This document shows positions 15,682-24,314 of a stretch of 27,019 nucleotides of DNA, piece after piece. This DNA comes from Actinomycetota bacterium. GTDB taxonomy: Bacteria > Actinomycetota > Humimicrobiia > Humimicrobiales > Humimicrobiaceae. The first letter of the stretch is position 1, and every line of letters starts with the position of its first letter. The notes below the pieces were generated by a model. It worked only from the letters and a program-made list of their open reading frames with translations. It was not told the origin of the DNA and did not search any database. The DNA is taken from contig SOKC01000117.1 in NCBI GenBank assembly GCA_004376325.1, forward strand, positions 1 to 27,019. Direction: 5' to 3'. Made by a program: the position numbers and the translations under genes.

Positions 15682-16437
15682 TTACAGCTTAAGTTTTTCT
15701 ATTAACTTTTTTACCTGTTTTAATGCCAGGCTGTCTTCCGGAATATCAAATATTGTTTTTCCACTGATATCCACTTCATAAATATCATCATCCATATTTA
15801 TAATCCCCAGCAAATCAAGCTTTTTTTCTTCTATATATTTCTTTAGCCTGTCATCTAATTTCCCATTGACTCTGTTTACTATTATAAATATTTTATCCAC
15901 ATTAATGTTTATTTCATCTGACAGATCTTTTATTCTTGATGCGGTAAGGATCCCCTTTGGAGATGGGTCAGATATTATAAGCAGATAATTGACATTGCTG
16001 GTAGTTTTCCTGCTTAAATGTTCCATGCCGGCTTCATTATCCATAACAATATAATCATAATTGTCCTGCAGGATATCTATATACTTTTTGAATAGATTAT
16101 TAGCATAACAATAGCAACCGGGCCCTTCTCCTCTACCCATCACTAACAGGTCAAATCCTTTGCCTTCAACTAATGTCTGATGTACGTTCATCTCCACTAG
16201 CTGGTCTTTATAAATACCTCCGGTAAGGCGCGGCGCATTTTTCTTAAAATCCTCCCTGATCATACCTATGGTATTTGAAACGTTGACTCCTAAGAATTCA
16301 TTAAGATTTGAGTTAGGATCGGCATCCAGCGCCAGAATCGAACCCTTTTTTCCTTCAATCAGGCTCCTAATAATAAGACTACCAATGGTAGTCTTACCTG
16401 TGCCTCCTTTTCCAGCCAATGCAATTTTAACATTCAC
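15682..16437 (-). CDS. cooC: CooC/AcsF-family ATPase for CODH/ACS nickel-cluster maturation
   Basis: The 251-residue MinD/ParA-class P-loop ATPase has the deviant Walker A GKGGTGKTT (9-17), DADPN (38-42) and the conserved Cys108-x-Cys110 (GPGCYCYANN) that binds metal at the dimer interface in CooC proteins. It uses ATP to help load nickel into the CODH C-cluster or the ACS A-cluster; which one cannot be decided from sequence, so AcsF is an equally good name. GTG start at 16437 follows AAAAGGAAG. It is 25 bp downstream of the activator gene, so these two form an accessory operon. 299 bp then separate it from acsD, with no terminator seen. Confidence 0.92.
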   Translation of the reverse strand: MNVKIALAGKGGTGKTTIGSLIIRSLIEGKKGSILALDADPNSNLNEFLGVNVSNTIGMIREDFKKNAPRLTGGIYKDQLVEMNVHQTLVEGKGFDLLVMGRGEGPGCYCYANNLFKKYIDILQDNYDYIVMDNEAGMEHLSRKTTSNVNYLLIISDPSPKGILTASRIKDLSDEININVDKIFIIVNRVNGKLDDRLKKYIEEKKLDLLGIINMDDDIYEVDISGKTIFDIPEDSLALKQVKKLIEKLKL

Positions 16438-16462
16438 TTATATAAACTTCCTTTTAGTTAGT

Positions 16463-18406
16463 TTATTTTTTTAGCTTGGTATCAAGTGAGTAAAGACACT
16501 CCTCTACTGTCGGGAAATCTTTCATATCAGTATAAGGCAAAAACAGGCCTGCCACATACCTTTCCATAAATTTCATATTGACACTTAGCTCAATATAAGT
16601 AATATGTTCCGCAATTTTCGAACTTTGCCTGTATTTATCTTCTGAAAGCAAACTTAGATAAGCTCCTGTAACCGAAGTATTCCCCATAAAAAAATATTTG
16701 GCCACATCTACATCTGGAAGCATCCCTATAATAACAGCATTTCTGGTATTAAGATGTTTACCCAGTCCCCCTGCTATATATATTTTATCCAGATCATATA
16801 CGCTCAGGTCAACTTCCTCTAGCAGTGTCTTAATACCTGCATAAATAGCTGCTTTTGCTCTTATTAAATTATCAATATCAACTTCACTGATATATATATC
16901 TTCTCCCGTTGCACTATTCTTACCATTAACTAAAATATACTGGCAATCATCATCTGCGCATCTAAGATATTTATTTCCTATGTCCTTATTAAATTTACCC
17001 TTCCTGTCAATAACTCCCTTCAAATACATTTCTCCAACCACATCAATTAATCCAGAACCGCAAATACCTCTTGGTTTTCCTCCTCCAATAACCTCGATCT
17101 GGCATTTATAGGTCTTTTGACTAATTGATATTTTTTCGATAGCGCCATCTACTGCTCTAATTCCGCATTTTACCCCCCCACCTTCAAAAGCAGGACCTGC
17201 CGAGCAGGAACAACCCATCATCCATTCAGAATTCCCTACCACCAGTTCGCCATTGGTACCCAAATCTAAAAAAAGAGCTAACTCTTTTTCTCTGTACATA
17301 TCTGTTGCCAGAATACCTGATGCTATATCTCCCCCAAGGTAACTGGCAACTCCCTGTATATTATACACATAAGCATTCTTTATATGTTTTATGCCAACCT
17401 CTTTCGCAGTGGAACTTGAAAATTTATTTGCAACGGTAACATAAGGTTCTTCTCTTATATATCTGGGAGGAACACCATAAAAAAGATGCATCATAGTGGA
17501 ATTTCCTGAGACCATCATAGAAATGATACTATCTGCATCTATATGTGAATTAAACAGCAATCTCCATATCAAATTATTAATTGAATCTATTATTACTTCT
17601 CTTAATTTCTCAAGTCCTCCCTTCCTGTTGGCGTAAATTATTCTATTAATAATATCCTCACCAAACTTTATCTGTGGATTATATTCTGATTCTGAACTTA
17701 TTATTTTCCCATTTTCTAAATCAACAAGGTATATAACCAGAGATGTGGTTCCAATATCCAGAGCTAATCCATAGCTTTTTTCCCCTGTACGGCCCGGTTG
17801 AATGTCAATAAGAGTGCTATTTTCCTTATCCACAGTTACTGTGACTTCCCAATTCTTCTTTCTTAAAACCAGGGGCAGTTTCCTTATTATATAAATTGGT
17901 ACTATACAATTTTTTATACCTAAATTTTCCTTGATGCTTTTCTTCAGTCTGAACAGGTCACTGGTTCCATAACCAAGTGATGGTTTTTTGACAACTACAG
18001 TCTCTCTTTTTATCCAGGGTTTTATTTCAACAGATGAAAACTCGTCCTTGCTGATATCAGCATATATTTTAGATTCTATATCCGCAAATCTGCCCTTTTC
18101 TATTTTAACCTCAGCTTTCTTCCTCATGGGTATCTCAACGATTAAATCGCTTTTTACTTTAGATAGACACGAAAGGACATAACCGTTTTCTTTTTCTTTT
18201 GAGGATATAAACCTGGACTTTTTAGTATTTACTTTTCCTTCCCTCACCCATACCTTACATCTTCCGCAGGTTCCTACACCGCCACAGGAGGAATCAATAT
18301 GGATCCCACTGTCAAGTATTGCTTGTTTTAAATTATAATTCGGGGAAACTTTGACAGATTTACCGCTGGGAAGGAACTTTATCAAATATTTTTTTTGGTT
18401 GTTCAT
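16463..18406 (-). CDS. RACo/AcsV-type reductive activator of the corrinoid iron-sulfur protein
   Basis: The 647-residue protein has the same layout as the one at 310-2217: a 2Fe-2S ferredoxin domain (Cys41, Cys47, Cys50, Cys80; SCGGVGTCGRC), a linker, then the DUF4445/ASKHA ATPase with GLALDIGTTSLVIYLVDLEN, DLGTNGELVVG, GICGSGLIDV and IAGGLGKHLN. It spends ATP to drive Co(II) of CFeSP back to the active Co(I). Its position in one operon with cooC and beside acsDABC makes CFeSP the likely partner (inference from context). ATG start at 18406 with only a weak ribosome site. A promoter candidate is at 18439-18467. Sequence divergence from the other copy is large, so this is not a recent duplication. 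Confidence 0.9.
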   Translation of the reverse strand: MNNQKKYLIKFLPSGKSVKVSPNYNLKQAILDSGIHIDSSCGGVGTCGRCKVWVREGKVNTKKSRFISSKEKENGYVLSCLSKVKSDLIVEIPMRKKAEVKIEKGRFADIESKIYADISKDEFSSVEIKPWIKRETVVVKKPSLGYGTSDLFRLKKSIKENLGIKNCIVPIYIIRKLPLVLRKKNWEVTVTVDKENSTLIDIQPGRTGEKSYGLALDIGTTSLVIYLVDLENGKIISSESEYNPQIKFGEDIINRIIYANRKGGLEKLREVIIDSINNLIWRLLFNSHIDADSIISMMVSGNSTMMHLFYGVPPRYIREEPYVTVANKFSSSTAKEVGIKHIKNAYVYNIQGVASYLGGDIASGILATDMYREKELALFLDLGTNGELVVGNSEWMMGCSCSAGPAFEGGGVKCGIRAVDGAIEKISISQKTYKCQIEVIGGGKPRGICGSGLIDVVGEMYLKGVIDRKGKFNKDIGNKYLRCADDDCQYILVNGKNSATGEDIYISEVDIDNLIRAKAAIYAGIKTLLEEVDLSVYDLDKIYIAGGLGKHLNTRNAVIIGMLPDVDVAKYFFMGNTSVTGAYLSLLSEDKYRQSSKIAEHITYIELSVNMKFMERYVAGLFLPYTDMKDFPTVEECLYSLDTKLKK

Positions 18407-18438
18407 TATTAAAACCGCAACCCTTTAAACTATAAGAT

Positions 18439-18467
18439 ATTATAACTACAAGACTAAAGAGTTAAAA
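18439..18467 (-). promoter_or_regulatory. Candidate promoter of the activator-cooC operon
   Basis: On the minus strand TTTTAA (18467-18462), 17 bp, TATAAT (18444-18439). The -10 is perfect and the -35 weak. Predicted leader is about 26 nt to the ATG at 18406. Confidence 0.42.
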
Positions 18468-18524
18468 ATATGAAACAAAAATTGCCAATTTTAGAAATTA
18501 TATTATATACACATTTAAAAATCA

Positions 18525-18571
18525 AAATGGAAAGGAGGCTCCCTGAGGGCCGCCTTTCCATTTCTTTTTTT
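18525..18571. terminator. Strong bidirectional hairpin terminator
   Basis: Arm 18525-18541 pairs with 18547-18563 over 16 pairs with one A/G mismatch, including GGAAAGG with CCTTTCC and a GC-rich tip. A T-rich run TCTTTTTTTT follows on the plus side. On the minus side the tail is TTTTGATTTTT. It should end the minus-strand lipoprotein transcript. The better T-run faces the plus strand, where no gene is seen upstream. It is the most GC-rich structure in this intergenic stretch. Confidence 0.7.
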
Positions 18572-18645
18572 TATTTATTTTTCTACTTATCTACCTTACA
18601 TGCTCCAGATAAATTATCTTAGTTCTATTTATCGCAGCTCTTCTA

Positions 18646-19185
18646 CTATAATTCATCTACATAGATCATTACCGTAACTTCATCTTCAGATTCCACATCC
18701 ATAATAATAACACCTACATCATAGTTATCATTACCAGCATTAATTGAATACGTGCTTCCTTCACCACTTGTAATCTCACTTTCTTCTGTATCCCAATTGC
18801 TGAACTGGCTCTTATACCAGTCAAATATTTCCTTTCCTGAATCACCAATTATTCCACTCACAGAGAAGCTATCTTTTTCATCTTCTGTAACCTTCCAGGA
18901 AGATACAATTTGCATATCAGGATACACAGGGACTACTTTTGGAAAATCTTCAGGCAGTTCTGCACCTCCGCCTATAGTCATCTCACCTTCATCTGTCTTT
19001 ATACTTACTCCTTCCTCACCTATATCAACCTCAGCCTCTCCGCCTTCACTTTCAATAGCTTTTTCAACAGCTTTCTCGGTAACTTTTTCTGCAACTTTTT
19101 GCCCCAGATTAAAACATCCACTGACAGAAAACAGCATAAAAATTGACAGACTTATTACTGCTGTCAGCGCTACTATCTTTTTCAT
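18646..19185 (-). CDS. Small lipoprotein of unknown function
   Basis: The 179-residue protein is counted from the ATG at 19185, which follows AAGGAG at a sensible distance. An upstream in-frame ATG at 19212 would lie inside the predicted -10 box, so it is rejected as start. The signal peptide MKKIVALTAVISLSIFMLFS leads to a lipobox VSGC with Cys24 as the predicted lipidated residue. Next comes a Lys/Glu repeat region (KVAEKVTEKAVEKAIE), an acidic stretch, the motif LPEDFPKVVPVYPD, and an acidic C-terminal domain with alternating strands (about 80-179). LPEDFP...VPVY segments occur in anchored proteins of unknown function. It is monocistronic between two hairpins or promoters. No enzymatic motif was seen; a cell-surface or stress role would be a guess. 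Confidence 0.8.
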   Translation of the reverse strand: MKKIVALTAVISLSIFMLFSVSGCFNLGQKVAEKVTEKAVEKAIESEGGEAEVDIGEEGVSIKTDEGEMTIGGGAELPEDFPKVVPVYPDMQIVSSWKVTEDEKDSFSVSGIIGDSGKEIFDWYKSQFSNWDTEESEITSGEGSTYSINAGNDNYDVGVIIMDVESEDEVTVMIYVDEL

Positions 19186-19210
19186 TTTAAATCTCCTTAC
19201 TACTTTTGGC

Positions 19211-19216
19211 ATTATA
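19211..19216 (-). promoter_or_regulatory. -10 box of the lipoprotein gene
   Basis: TATAAT on the minus strand (19216-19211). Predicted transcription starts near 19204, about 19 nt before the ATG at 19185, with the ribosome site AAGGAG (19198-19193) between. No recognisable -35 box. Confidence 0.45.
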
Positions 19217-19302
19217 ATATTTATTTGAGCACCTCTTATTTTACTAAAATAATATTTTCACATAAAGCATAAAAAAATTATACTTAAGATATCTTATACA
19301 CT

Positions 19303-21114
19303 TTACTTCTTAACATCTAATTTATAAAAACCCATAAAAGCTTCTTGTGGTATTTCAACTCTGCCAATTCTTTTCATTTTCTTCTTCCCTGACTTTTGCT
19401 TTTCCAGTACTTTTCTTTTCCTGGTTATATCTCCGCCATAAAGTCCTGCAGTAACATCTTTTCTAAATGGAGCTATTCTTTCCTTGGCAACAACTCTCTT
19501 TCCAATTGCTGCCTGTATGGATACCTCAAAGTTCTGCCTTGGTATTAGTTTCCTCAGCCTTTGAGTTATATCCCTGCCCATCTGATAGGCCTTTTCCTTA
19601 TGAATTATAATAGACAATTCATCAACCTTTTCCCCGGCAACTAATATATCTAATTTTACCATATCAGAAGGTCTGTATTCTAAAAATTCGTAATCCAGTG
19701 AAGCAAATCCTGAAGTTATTGATTTTAAGAGATTAAAAAAATCCACAATTATTTCTGAAAGAGGCATGGCATATTTAATTTCCACTCTTTCCGGCGAGAT
19801 ATACTGCATATCCTTAAAATTGCCTCTTTTCTGATTTGCCAGCTTCATTACATCACCGATATAATCTTTTGGAGTAATTATAGTTGCTTCTACATATGGT
19901 TCCTCTATTTTTAACATTTTCTCCTGAGGTGGAAAGTCGGAAGATCTCTTTACTTCAATCACTGAATTGTCACTTTTAGTTATTTTGTAAGCTACATTTG
20001 GCGTCGAGATTAATATCTTTGATCCATATTCTCTTTCAAGTCTTTCCCTTACGATTTCCATATGCAGCAGCCCTAAAAAGCCACATCTAAAACCAAAACC
20101 CAACGCAACGGAAACTTCAGGGACAAAATCCAGAGAAGAATCATTCAGTGAAAGTTTACCCAGGGCATCCCTTAAATTTTCATAATCCCCACCCTCTATA
20201 GAAAACAGCCCGGAGTAAACCATAGGTTTCGGCTTCTTATATCCAGGCAGGCTCTTTTCTGCAGGATTTTTTAAATCAGTTATGGTATCACCCACCATTA
20301 TGCTTCCTACTTCTTTAATCCCGGTAATAATGTAACCCACTTCGCCTGCAGTCAACATCTCCTTCTCTATCATGTCAGGACCAAATATACCCACCTCTTC
20401 GACCTCACTTGTAAGATTTTCTCCCATAAATTTAATTTTATTACCTTTATTTATAGAGCCGTTTACAACCCTTATAAGGACTACCACCCCTCTGTAAGAG
20501 TCATAATGTGAATCGAAGATTAACGCCTGAAGCGGACTTTCAGGGTCTCCATCCGGGTGTGGTATATCAGTCACTATTCTCTCCAGTATTTTCTCAATTC
20601 CATAGCCAGTCTTTGCGCTGACCTTAAGTATTTTTTCTTCTTTGACCCCCAGTACACTGCCAAGCTCCATTGCAACCTCATCAATTCTTGCACTTCTCAG
20701 GTCAATCTTATTAATAACCGGAATAATCTCCAGGTTATTATTAACCGCCAGATAAACATTAGCCAGAGTTTGCGCTTGTATTCCCTGGGTAGCATCAACA
20801 ACCAGTATTGCCCCTTCGCAGGCAGCCAGACTTCTGGAGACTTCATAGCTGAAATCAACATGACCGGGTGTATCAATTAAATTAAAAATATACTGCCTGC
20901 CATCTGACTTACTATTATAAAGAACCCTTACTGAATGAGCCTTTATAGTAATTCCCCGCTCTCTTTCAAGCTCCATATCGTCCAGGAATTGATCCAGCAT
21001 TTCTCTCTGGCTTACAGTCTCGGTTATTTCTAAAATTCTATCAGCCAATGTGGATTTTCCATGATCAATATGGGCAATTATTGAAAAATTTCTGATTAGT
21101 TTGCTGTCTGTCAT
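19303..21114 (-). CDS. lepA: Elongation factor 4 (LepA), ribosome back-translocating GTPase
   Basis: The 603-residue protein is the standard length for LepA. The GTPase motifs are clear: G1 AHIDHGKST (14-22), G2 in RERGITIKAHSVR, G3 DTPGHVDF and G4 NKID. Domain II, the EF-G-like domains III and V, and the LepA-specific C-terminal domain (DVTAGLYGGDITRKRKVLEK, KKKMKRIGRVEIP) follow; that last domain reaches the peptidyl-transferase centre. It acts in ribosome function and assembly under ionic stress. ATG at 21114 has no strong ribosome site. It lies 106 bp after murJ in the same direction. Near rpsT it recalls the common rpsT/lepA neighbourhood. Confidence 0.98.
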   Translation of the reverse strand: MTDSKLIRNFSIIAHIDHGKSTLADRILEITETVSQREMLDQFLDDMELERERGITIKAHSVRVLYNSKSDGRQYIFNLIDTPGHVDFSYEVSRSLAACEGAILVVDATQGIQAQTLANVYLAVNNNLEIIPVINKIDLRSARIDEVAMELGSVLGVKEEKILKVSAKTGYGIEKILERIVTDIPHPDGDPESPLQALIFDSHYDSYRGVVVLIRVVNGSINKGNKIKFMGENLTSEVEEVGIFGPDMIEKEMLTAGEVGYIITGIKEVGSIMVGDTITDLKNPAEKSLPGYKKPKPMVYSGLFSIEGGDYENLRDALGKLSLNDSSLDFVPEVSVALGFGFRCGFLGLLHMEIVRERLEREYGSKILISTPNVAYKITKSDNSVIEVKRSSDFPPQEKMLKIEEPYVEATIITPKDYIGDVMKLANQKRGNFKDMQYISPERVEIKYAMPLSEIIVDFFNLLKSITSGFASLDYEFLEYRPSDMVKLDILVAGEKVDELSIIIHKEKAYQMGRDITQRLRKLIPRQNFEVSIQAAIGKRVVAKERIAPFRKDVTAGLYGGDITRKRKVLEKQKSGKKKMKRIGRVEIPQEAFMGFYKLDVKK

Positions 21115-21220
21115 AATTTAATAAAATAACCTATTTTAAAAACGATTTTCTTATCATTTAAGAAAAAATATCATAAACCTCATTATAATAATTCTTCAGA
21201 GTAAATAGAATCCTGTAAAC

Positions 21221-22795
21221 TTATGTATCCTTTCTTAATTTCTTAAATAGCCCCACTACAAATTTTACCTCTTCCATTTTAAATAGAATAGTGCAGGCTA
21301 TATAAATACCAGCCCCGGCAACAATTGCCAAAAATAAAAGCAGGATAAGCGGCCACATACCCTGATAAGCAAAATTTTCCAGCCATCTCCATAAAAAGTA
21401 TAGCACAGCACTCATCACAGCTGCTGCAGCTAAAATTTTTCCGTATGATATAAATATTCTCCTGCCTCCAAAATTTCCTATTTTTTTCCTGAGTATTATA
21501 ATCAGGATTGCAACATTGCATAACGCAACCAGAGTTGTAGACAGAGCCAGTCCGCCAACATCCATAAACTTTATTAAAATCCAGTCCAGAATGAAATTAA
21601 CAATAATAGAAAAACTTGCAACTTTAAGCGGAGTTTTTACATTTTTAAATGCGTAAAAGATGCGATTTAAAATCATAAGAAGTCCAAAAAATATAAGGCC
21701 AAGACTGTGAAAAATTAAAATGTATGCTACTTTTTTTGTATCCACGGGACCGAAATTATAGCGTTCAAACAGGACTTTTATTATAGGATAGCTTAAAATT
21801 ACCAGTCCTGCAGTTGCCGGTATCATCATATACCCAATTTCCCTGATCCCCAGGGAAAAGCTCTCCTTTATACCCTTAATATCATCTCCTGCCGCCTGCC
21901 GGGATATTAATGGATACAATACAGTTACAATTGCCACTGAAAATACTCCCAGCGGCAAATTTGCAACTCTCCATGATAATGTTAAAGCAGTAGTATTCCC
22001 TCCTCCCAGATTTAATGCAAAAAAATTATCCACACCATTATTAAGCTGAACCGCACCTAAACTTAAGAGGATGGGAAGCATAAGCGAAAAGATTTCACTG
22101 ACTCCCTTATGTTTGAAATTAATAGCAAACCTGTACTTTAGCGGCGAGGCTTTAAGCTGGGGCAGCTGTATAACAAGGTGCATAACCGAACCAACTATTA
22201 TTCCTATAGCTATGCTGAATATTCCCAGATGGGAAAAAAGCAAGATAACAAAAATTACGGTAATTACATTCATTACAAAAGGAGCAAGAGAAGAAATAGT
22301 AAAAATATTATGTGAATTTAATATACCGGTAACCAGACCAGATAAGGACATCAGAACAAGAGAGAATATCATAATCCGGTTCATAACCATAAATTTGTAT
22401 ACATCTAACTGGTTATTTGCGATTTTTGAAAGAATCGCTCCAATTTCCGGAGAAAGAATAAAAATAACGGCAGAGATAACTAAAAACACCACAACCATAA
22501 TGTTTACAACCGAATTAACAAATATTTTCAAATCGTCTTTTTGGTTCCTTTTTAAATATGTTGAGTAAATGGGGATAAATGCTGCAATTATCAGACTTTC
22601 AGCAAAAAGCACCCTGAAAAGATTCGGAATAAAATATGCCCAGGTAAAAGCATCCGTATCATAAGTGATGCCAAAATAACCGGTCATTATCTGGTCTCTT
22701 ACCAGTCCGGAAATTTTTGATAATAGAATAGCTAAGATTACCAGGAATGTGGCATTAAAAATTTTTTTTCTTGACAGTAAATAATCTTCATCCAT
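21221..22795 (-). CDS. murJ: Lipid II flippase MurJ (MviN family)
   Basis: The 524-residue integral membrane protein of the MOP exporter superfamily flips the peptidoglycan precursor lipid II across the cytoplasmic membrane. Hydrophobic segments run the whole length, consistent with about 14 helices. The N-terminal signature LSKISGLVRDQIMTGYFG and the segment AYFIPNLFRVLFAESLIIAA are typical, and an internal Arg/Lys-bearing helix (SWRVANLPLGVFSVAI) is present. Length is normal. ATG at 22795, with an extended -10 promoter at 22831-22839. It is divergent from rpsT and 106 bp upstream of lepA. Identity is firm at family level. Confidence 0.95.
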   Translation of the reverse strand: MDEDYLLSRKKIFNATFLVILAILLSKISGLVRDQIMTGYFGITYDTDAFTWAYFIPNLFRVLFAESLIIAAFIPIYSTYLKRNQKDDLKIFVNSVVNIMVVVFLVISAVIFILSPEIGAILSKIANNQLDVYKFMVMNRIMIFSLVLMSLSGLVTGILNSHNIFTISSLAPFVMNVITVIFVILLFSHLGIFSIAIGIIVGSVMHLVIQLPQLKASPLKYRFAINFKHKGVSEIFSLMLPILLSLGAVQLNNGVDNFFALNLGGGNTTALTLSWRVANLPLGVFSVAIVTVLYPLISRQAAGDDIKGIKESFSLGIREIGYMMIPATAGLVILSYPIIKVLFERYNFGPVDTKKVAYILIFHSLGLIFFGLLMILNRIFYAFKNVKTPLKVASFSIIVNFILDWILIKFMDVGGLALSTTLVALCNVAILIIILRKKIGNFGGRRIFISYGKILAAAAVMSAVLYFLWRWLENFAYQGMWPLILLLFLAIVAGAGIYIACTILFKMEEVKFVVGLFKKLRKDT

Positions 22796-22830
22796 AGCAA
22801 TGTTATATTACAGATGTTATTTAAAAAAGT

Positions 22831-22839
22831 ATTATATCA
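22831..22839 (-). promoter_or_regulatory. Extended -10 promoter of murJ
   Basis: The minus strand reads TG-A-TATAAT (22839-22831), an extended -10 element with a perfect hexamer. TTGCTC at 22857-22852 gives a possible but short (15 bp) -35 spacing. Transcription would start near 22824, about 28 nt before the ATG. Confidence 0.48.
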
Positions 22840-22883
22840 CTTATATTACCCGAGCAATAAATATTTTTATTTATCCAAAAAAA

Positions 22884-22892
22884 TGCTAAAAT
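22884..22892 (+). promoter_or_regulatory. Extended -10 promoter of rpsT
   Basis: TG-C-TAAAAT (22884-22892) is an extended -10 with one mismatch in the hexamer. No clear -35. It predicts a start near 22899, about 38 nt before the rpsT ATG. The GGAGAGG ribosome site lies at 22920-22926. Confidence 0.45.
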
Positions 22893-22937
22893 ATATCCTC
22901 GTTTAAAATTGATAGTTATTGGAGAGGAAATAAATAG

Positions 22938-23207
22938 ATGCCAAATATAAAATCGCAGAAAAAAAGAGACAGACAGAATATTAAAATAAGAACTGGCAAC
23001 AAATTGCTTAAAACCAGGATAAAAACCGATCAAAAAAGACTTGCTGAAGTTGTAAATAGCAAAAATATAGAAGAGGCTGAAAAGAATTTCAATATACTTT
23101 CTAAACACCTGGATAAGGCGGTAAAGAAAGGCGCAGTTCATAAGAATTTTTCAGCTAACAAAAAATCTAAAGCAGCAAAGCTGGTTAATTCTATTAGAAA
23201 ATCTTAA
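22938..23207 (+). CDS. rpsT: 30S ribosomal protein S20
   Basis: The 89-residue, highly basic helical protein binds 16S rRNA early in 30S assembly. The N-terminus MPNIKSQKKRDRQNIKIRTG and the C-terminal GAVHKNFSANKKSKAAKLVN are characteristic of the family. Length is typical. ATG follows GGAGAGG at a good distance. It is the only plus-strand gene in this stretch, divergent from murJ and convergent with holA (33 bp apart). No obvious intrinsic terminator is seen in that gap. Confidence 0.97.
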   Translation: MPNIKSQKKRDRQNIKIRTGNKLLKTRIKTDQKRLAEVVNSKNIEEAEKNFNILSKHLDKAVKKGAVHKNFSANKKSKAAKLVNSIRKS

Positions 23208-23240
23208 ATATATTAAAATTAATTATACCAGATTTACTGT

Positions 23241-24278
23241 TCAGACATCTATATCTATAATTTCTGAAATTAACTTTTTAACCAGATGTTTACTTTCAAT
23301 GGTATTGATTCTAAAACTGATATCATATTTATTTAAGATTTCAAAGACCTTAAGTACTTCATCTTCCGTGTAATTATCGCTTAACTTAATATACTTGCTT
23401 ACCAGCTTACCAACAAAATAAGGAGGAACCTTCATATTATTTTCGATATAGTCCGTTACCGATGATTTGCTGTTTCCCGATTTAATATATAAAAAGCATT
23501 TGAACATCCTGTGAATCAATGTGACCAGTCCAATTAGGTTCTGGCCTTCCTCCAGTATAGATCTTAACGCTTTAAGGCTGTTATCTTTATCTCTTTTACC
23601 AAGATAATCCACCAGATCAAAAATTTTTAACGAATAAATGCGGCTTACTAAAAATCTTACTGTATCTTCATCAATTACCTTTTTTGCTTCCGAACTTATA
23701 TAATCATAGAGTTTTTCATACTCTTTCTTTAGTAAATTTAAATCCAGATTTACATTTTCTATCAGAAGCGAGGCCGCCTTCTCGGTGAATTTTATTCCAT
23801 CAGATTCAGATCTTTCTTCCAGCCATTTCTTCAAGCTGCCGCTTAAAGGTGGTTTTAGCTGTATAACTTTCCCCGCTTTCCTGACCGCATCCAGAAGTGC
23901 AGGATTAAATTTCTGCTTTAAGGCAGTAATAATAAAAATCACATTTGCACTGCCTTTACCGTTTGATGATATTAAATTTATTACTTTTTTTTGCAGGCTT
24001 GCGGAAACTTTTTCAATATATTTTATTACTACTATTTTTTTTAGGGAAAATAAGGAAGGAGTGCTTATATAATTATTAAATTCCCCTTCATCAATTTCTT
24101 CTGCTCCATTAAAAATTTTAAAATCTGTATCAAAATTAATCTTTCCCTTAAGGAACTTCTTTACACTCTCAATCCTATCTTCCAGTACTGAATCACTGGT
24201 GCTTATATATAAATAGCAGGGTGCAAGTTCTTCTAATTTTAAAAGCTCTTTTTTTAACTTATCAGCTTTCATATTCAC
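23241..24278 (-). CDS. holA: DNA polymerase III delta subunit (clamp loader)
   Basis: The 345-residue protein fits HolA, the clamp-loader subunit that opens the beta sliding clamp. It has a degenerate AAA+ N-terminal region without a Walker A motif (YLYISTSDSVLEDRIESVKK, then TPSLFSLKKIVVIKYIEKVS). A central helical part contains LKPPLSGSLKKWLEER and the typical LVDYLGKRDKDNSLKALRSILEEG-type helices (about residues 215-240). A C-terminal collar domain follows. GTG start at 24278; an ATG two codons later is possible. It is 36 bp after comEC in the same direction. The comEA-comEC-holA order next to rpsT is widely conserved, which supports the call. Confidence 0.92.
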   Translation of the reverse strand: MNMKADKLKKELLKLEELAPCYLYISTSDSVLEDRIESVKKFLKGKINFDTDFKIFNGAEEIDEGEFNNYISTPSLFSLKKIVVIKYIEKVSASLQKKVINLISSNGKGSANVIFIITALKQKFNPALLDAVRKAGKVIQLKPPLSGSLKKWLEERSESDGIKFTEKAASLLIENVNLDLNLLKKEYEKLYDYISSEAKKVIDEDTVRFLVSRIYSLKIFDLVDYLGKRDKDNSLKALRSILEEGQNLIGLVTLIHRMFKCFLYIKSGNSKSSVTDYIENNMKVPPYFVGKLVSKYIKLSDNYTEDEVLKVFEILNKYDISFRINTIESKHLVKKLISEIIDIDV

Positions 24279-24314
24279 TCATATATTTTAATAGACCAAA
24301 TAAGTAAACCTGTG

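Noticed and set aside
19183..19212. Upstream ATG (19212) as start of the lipoprotein
   Set aside because: It would add MPKVVRRFK before a complete signal peptide, overlaps the predicted -10 box, and the AAGGAG ribosome site clearly serves the ATG at 19185.
23938..24072. Plus-strand and other overlapping open frames inside acs, fhs, lepA, murJ, holA and comEC
   Set aside because: They lie antisense to or within clear family members, lack ribosome sites, and give low-complexity translations. They are frame shadows.
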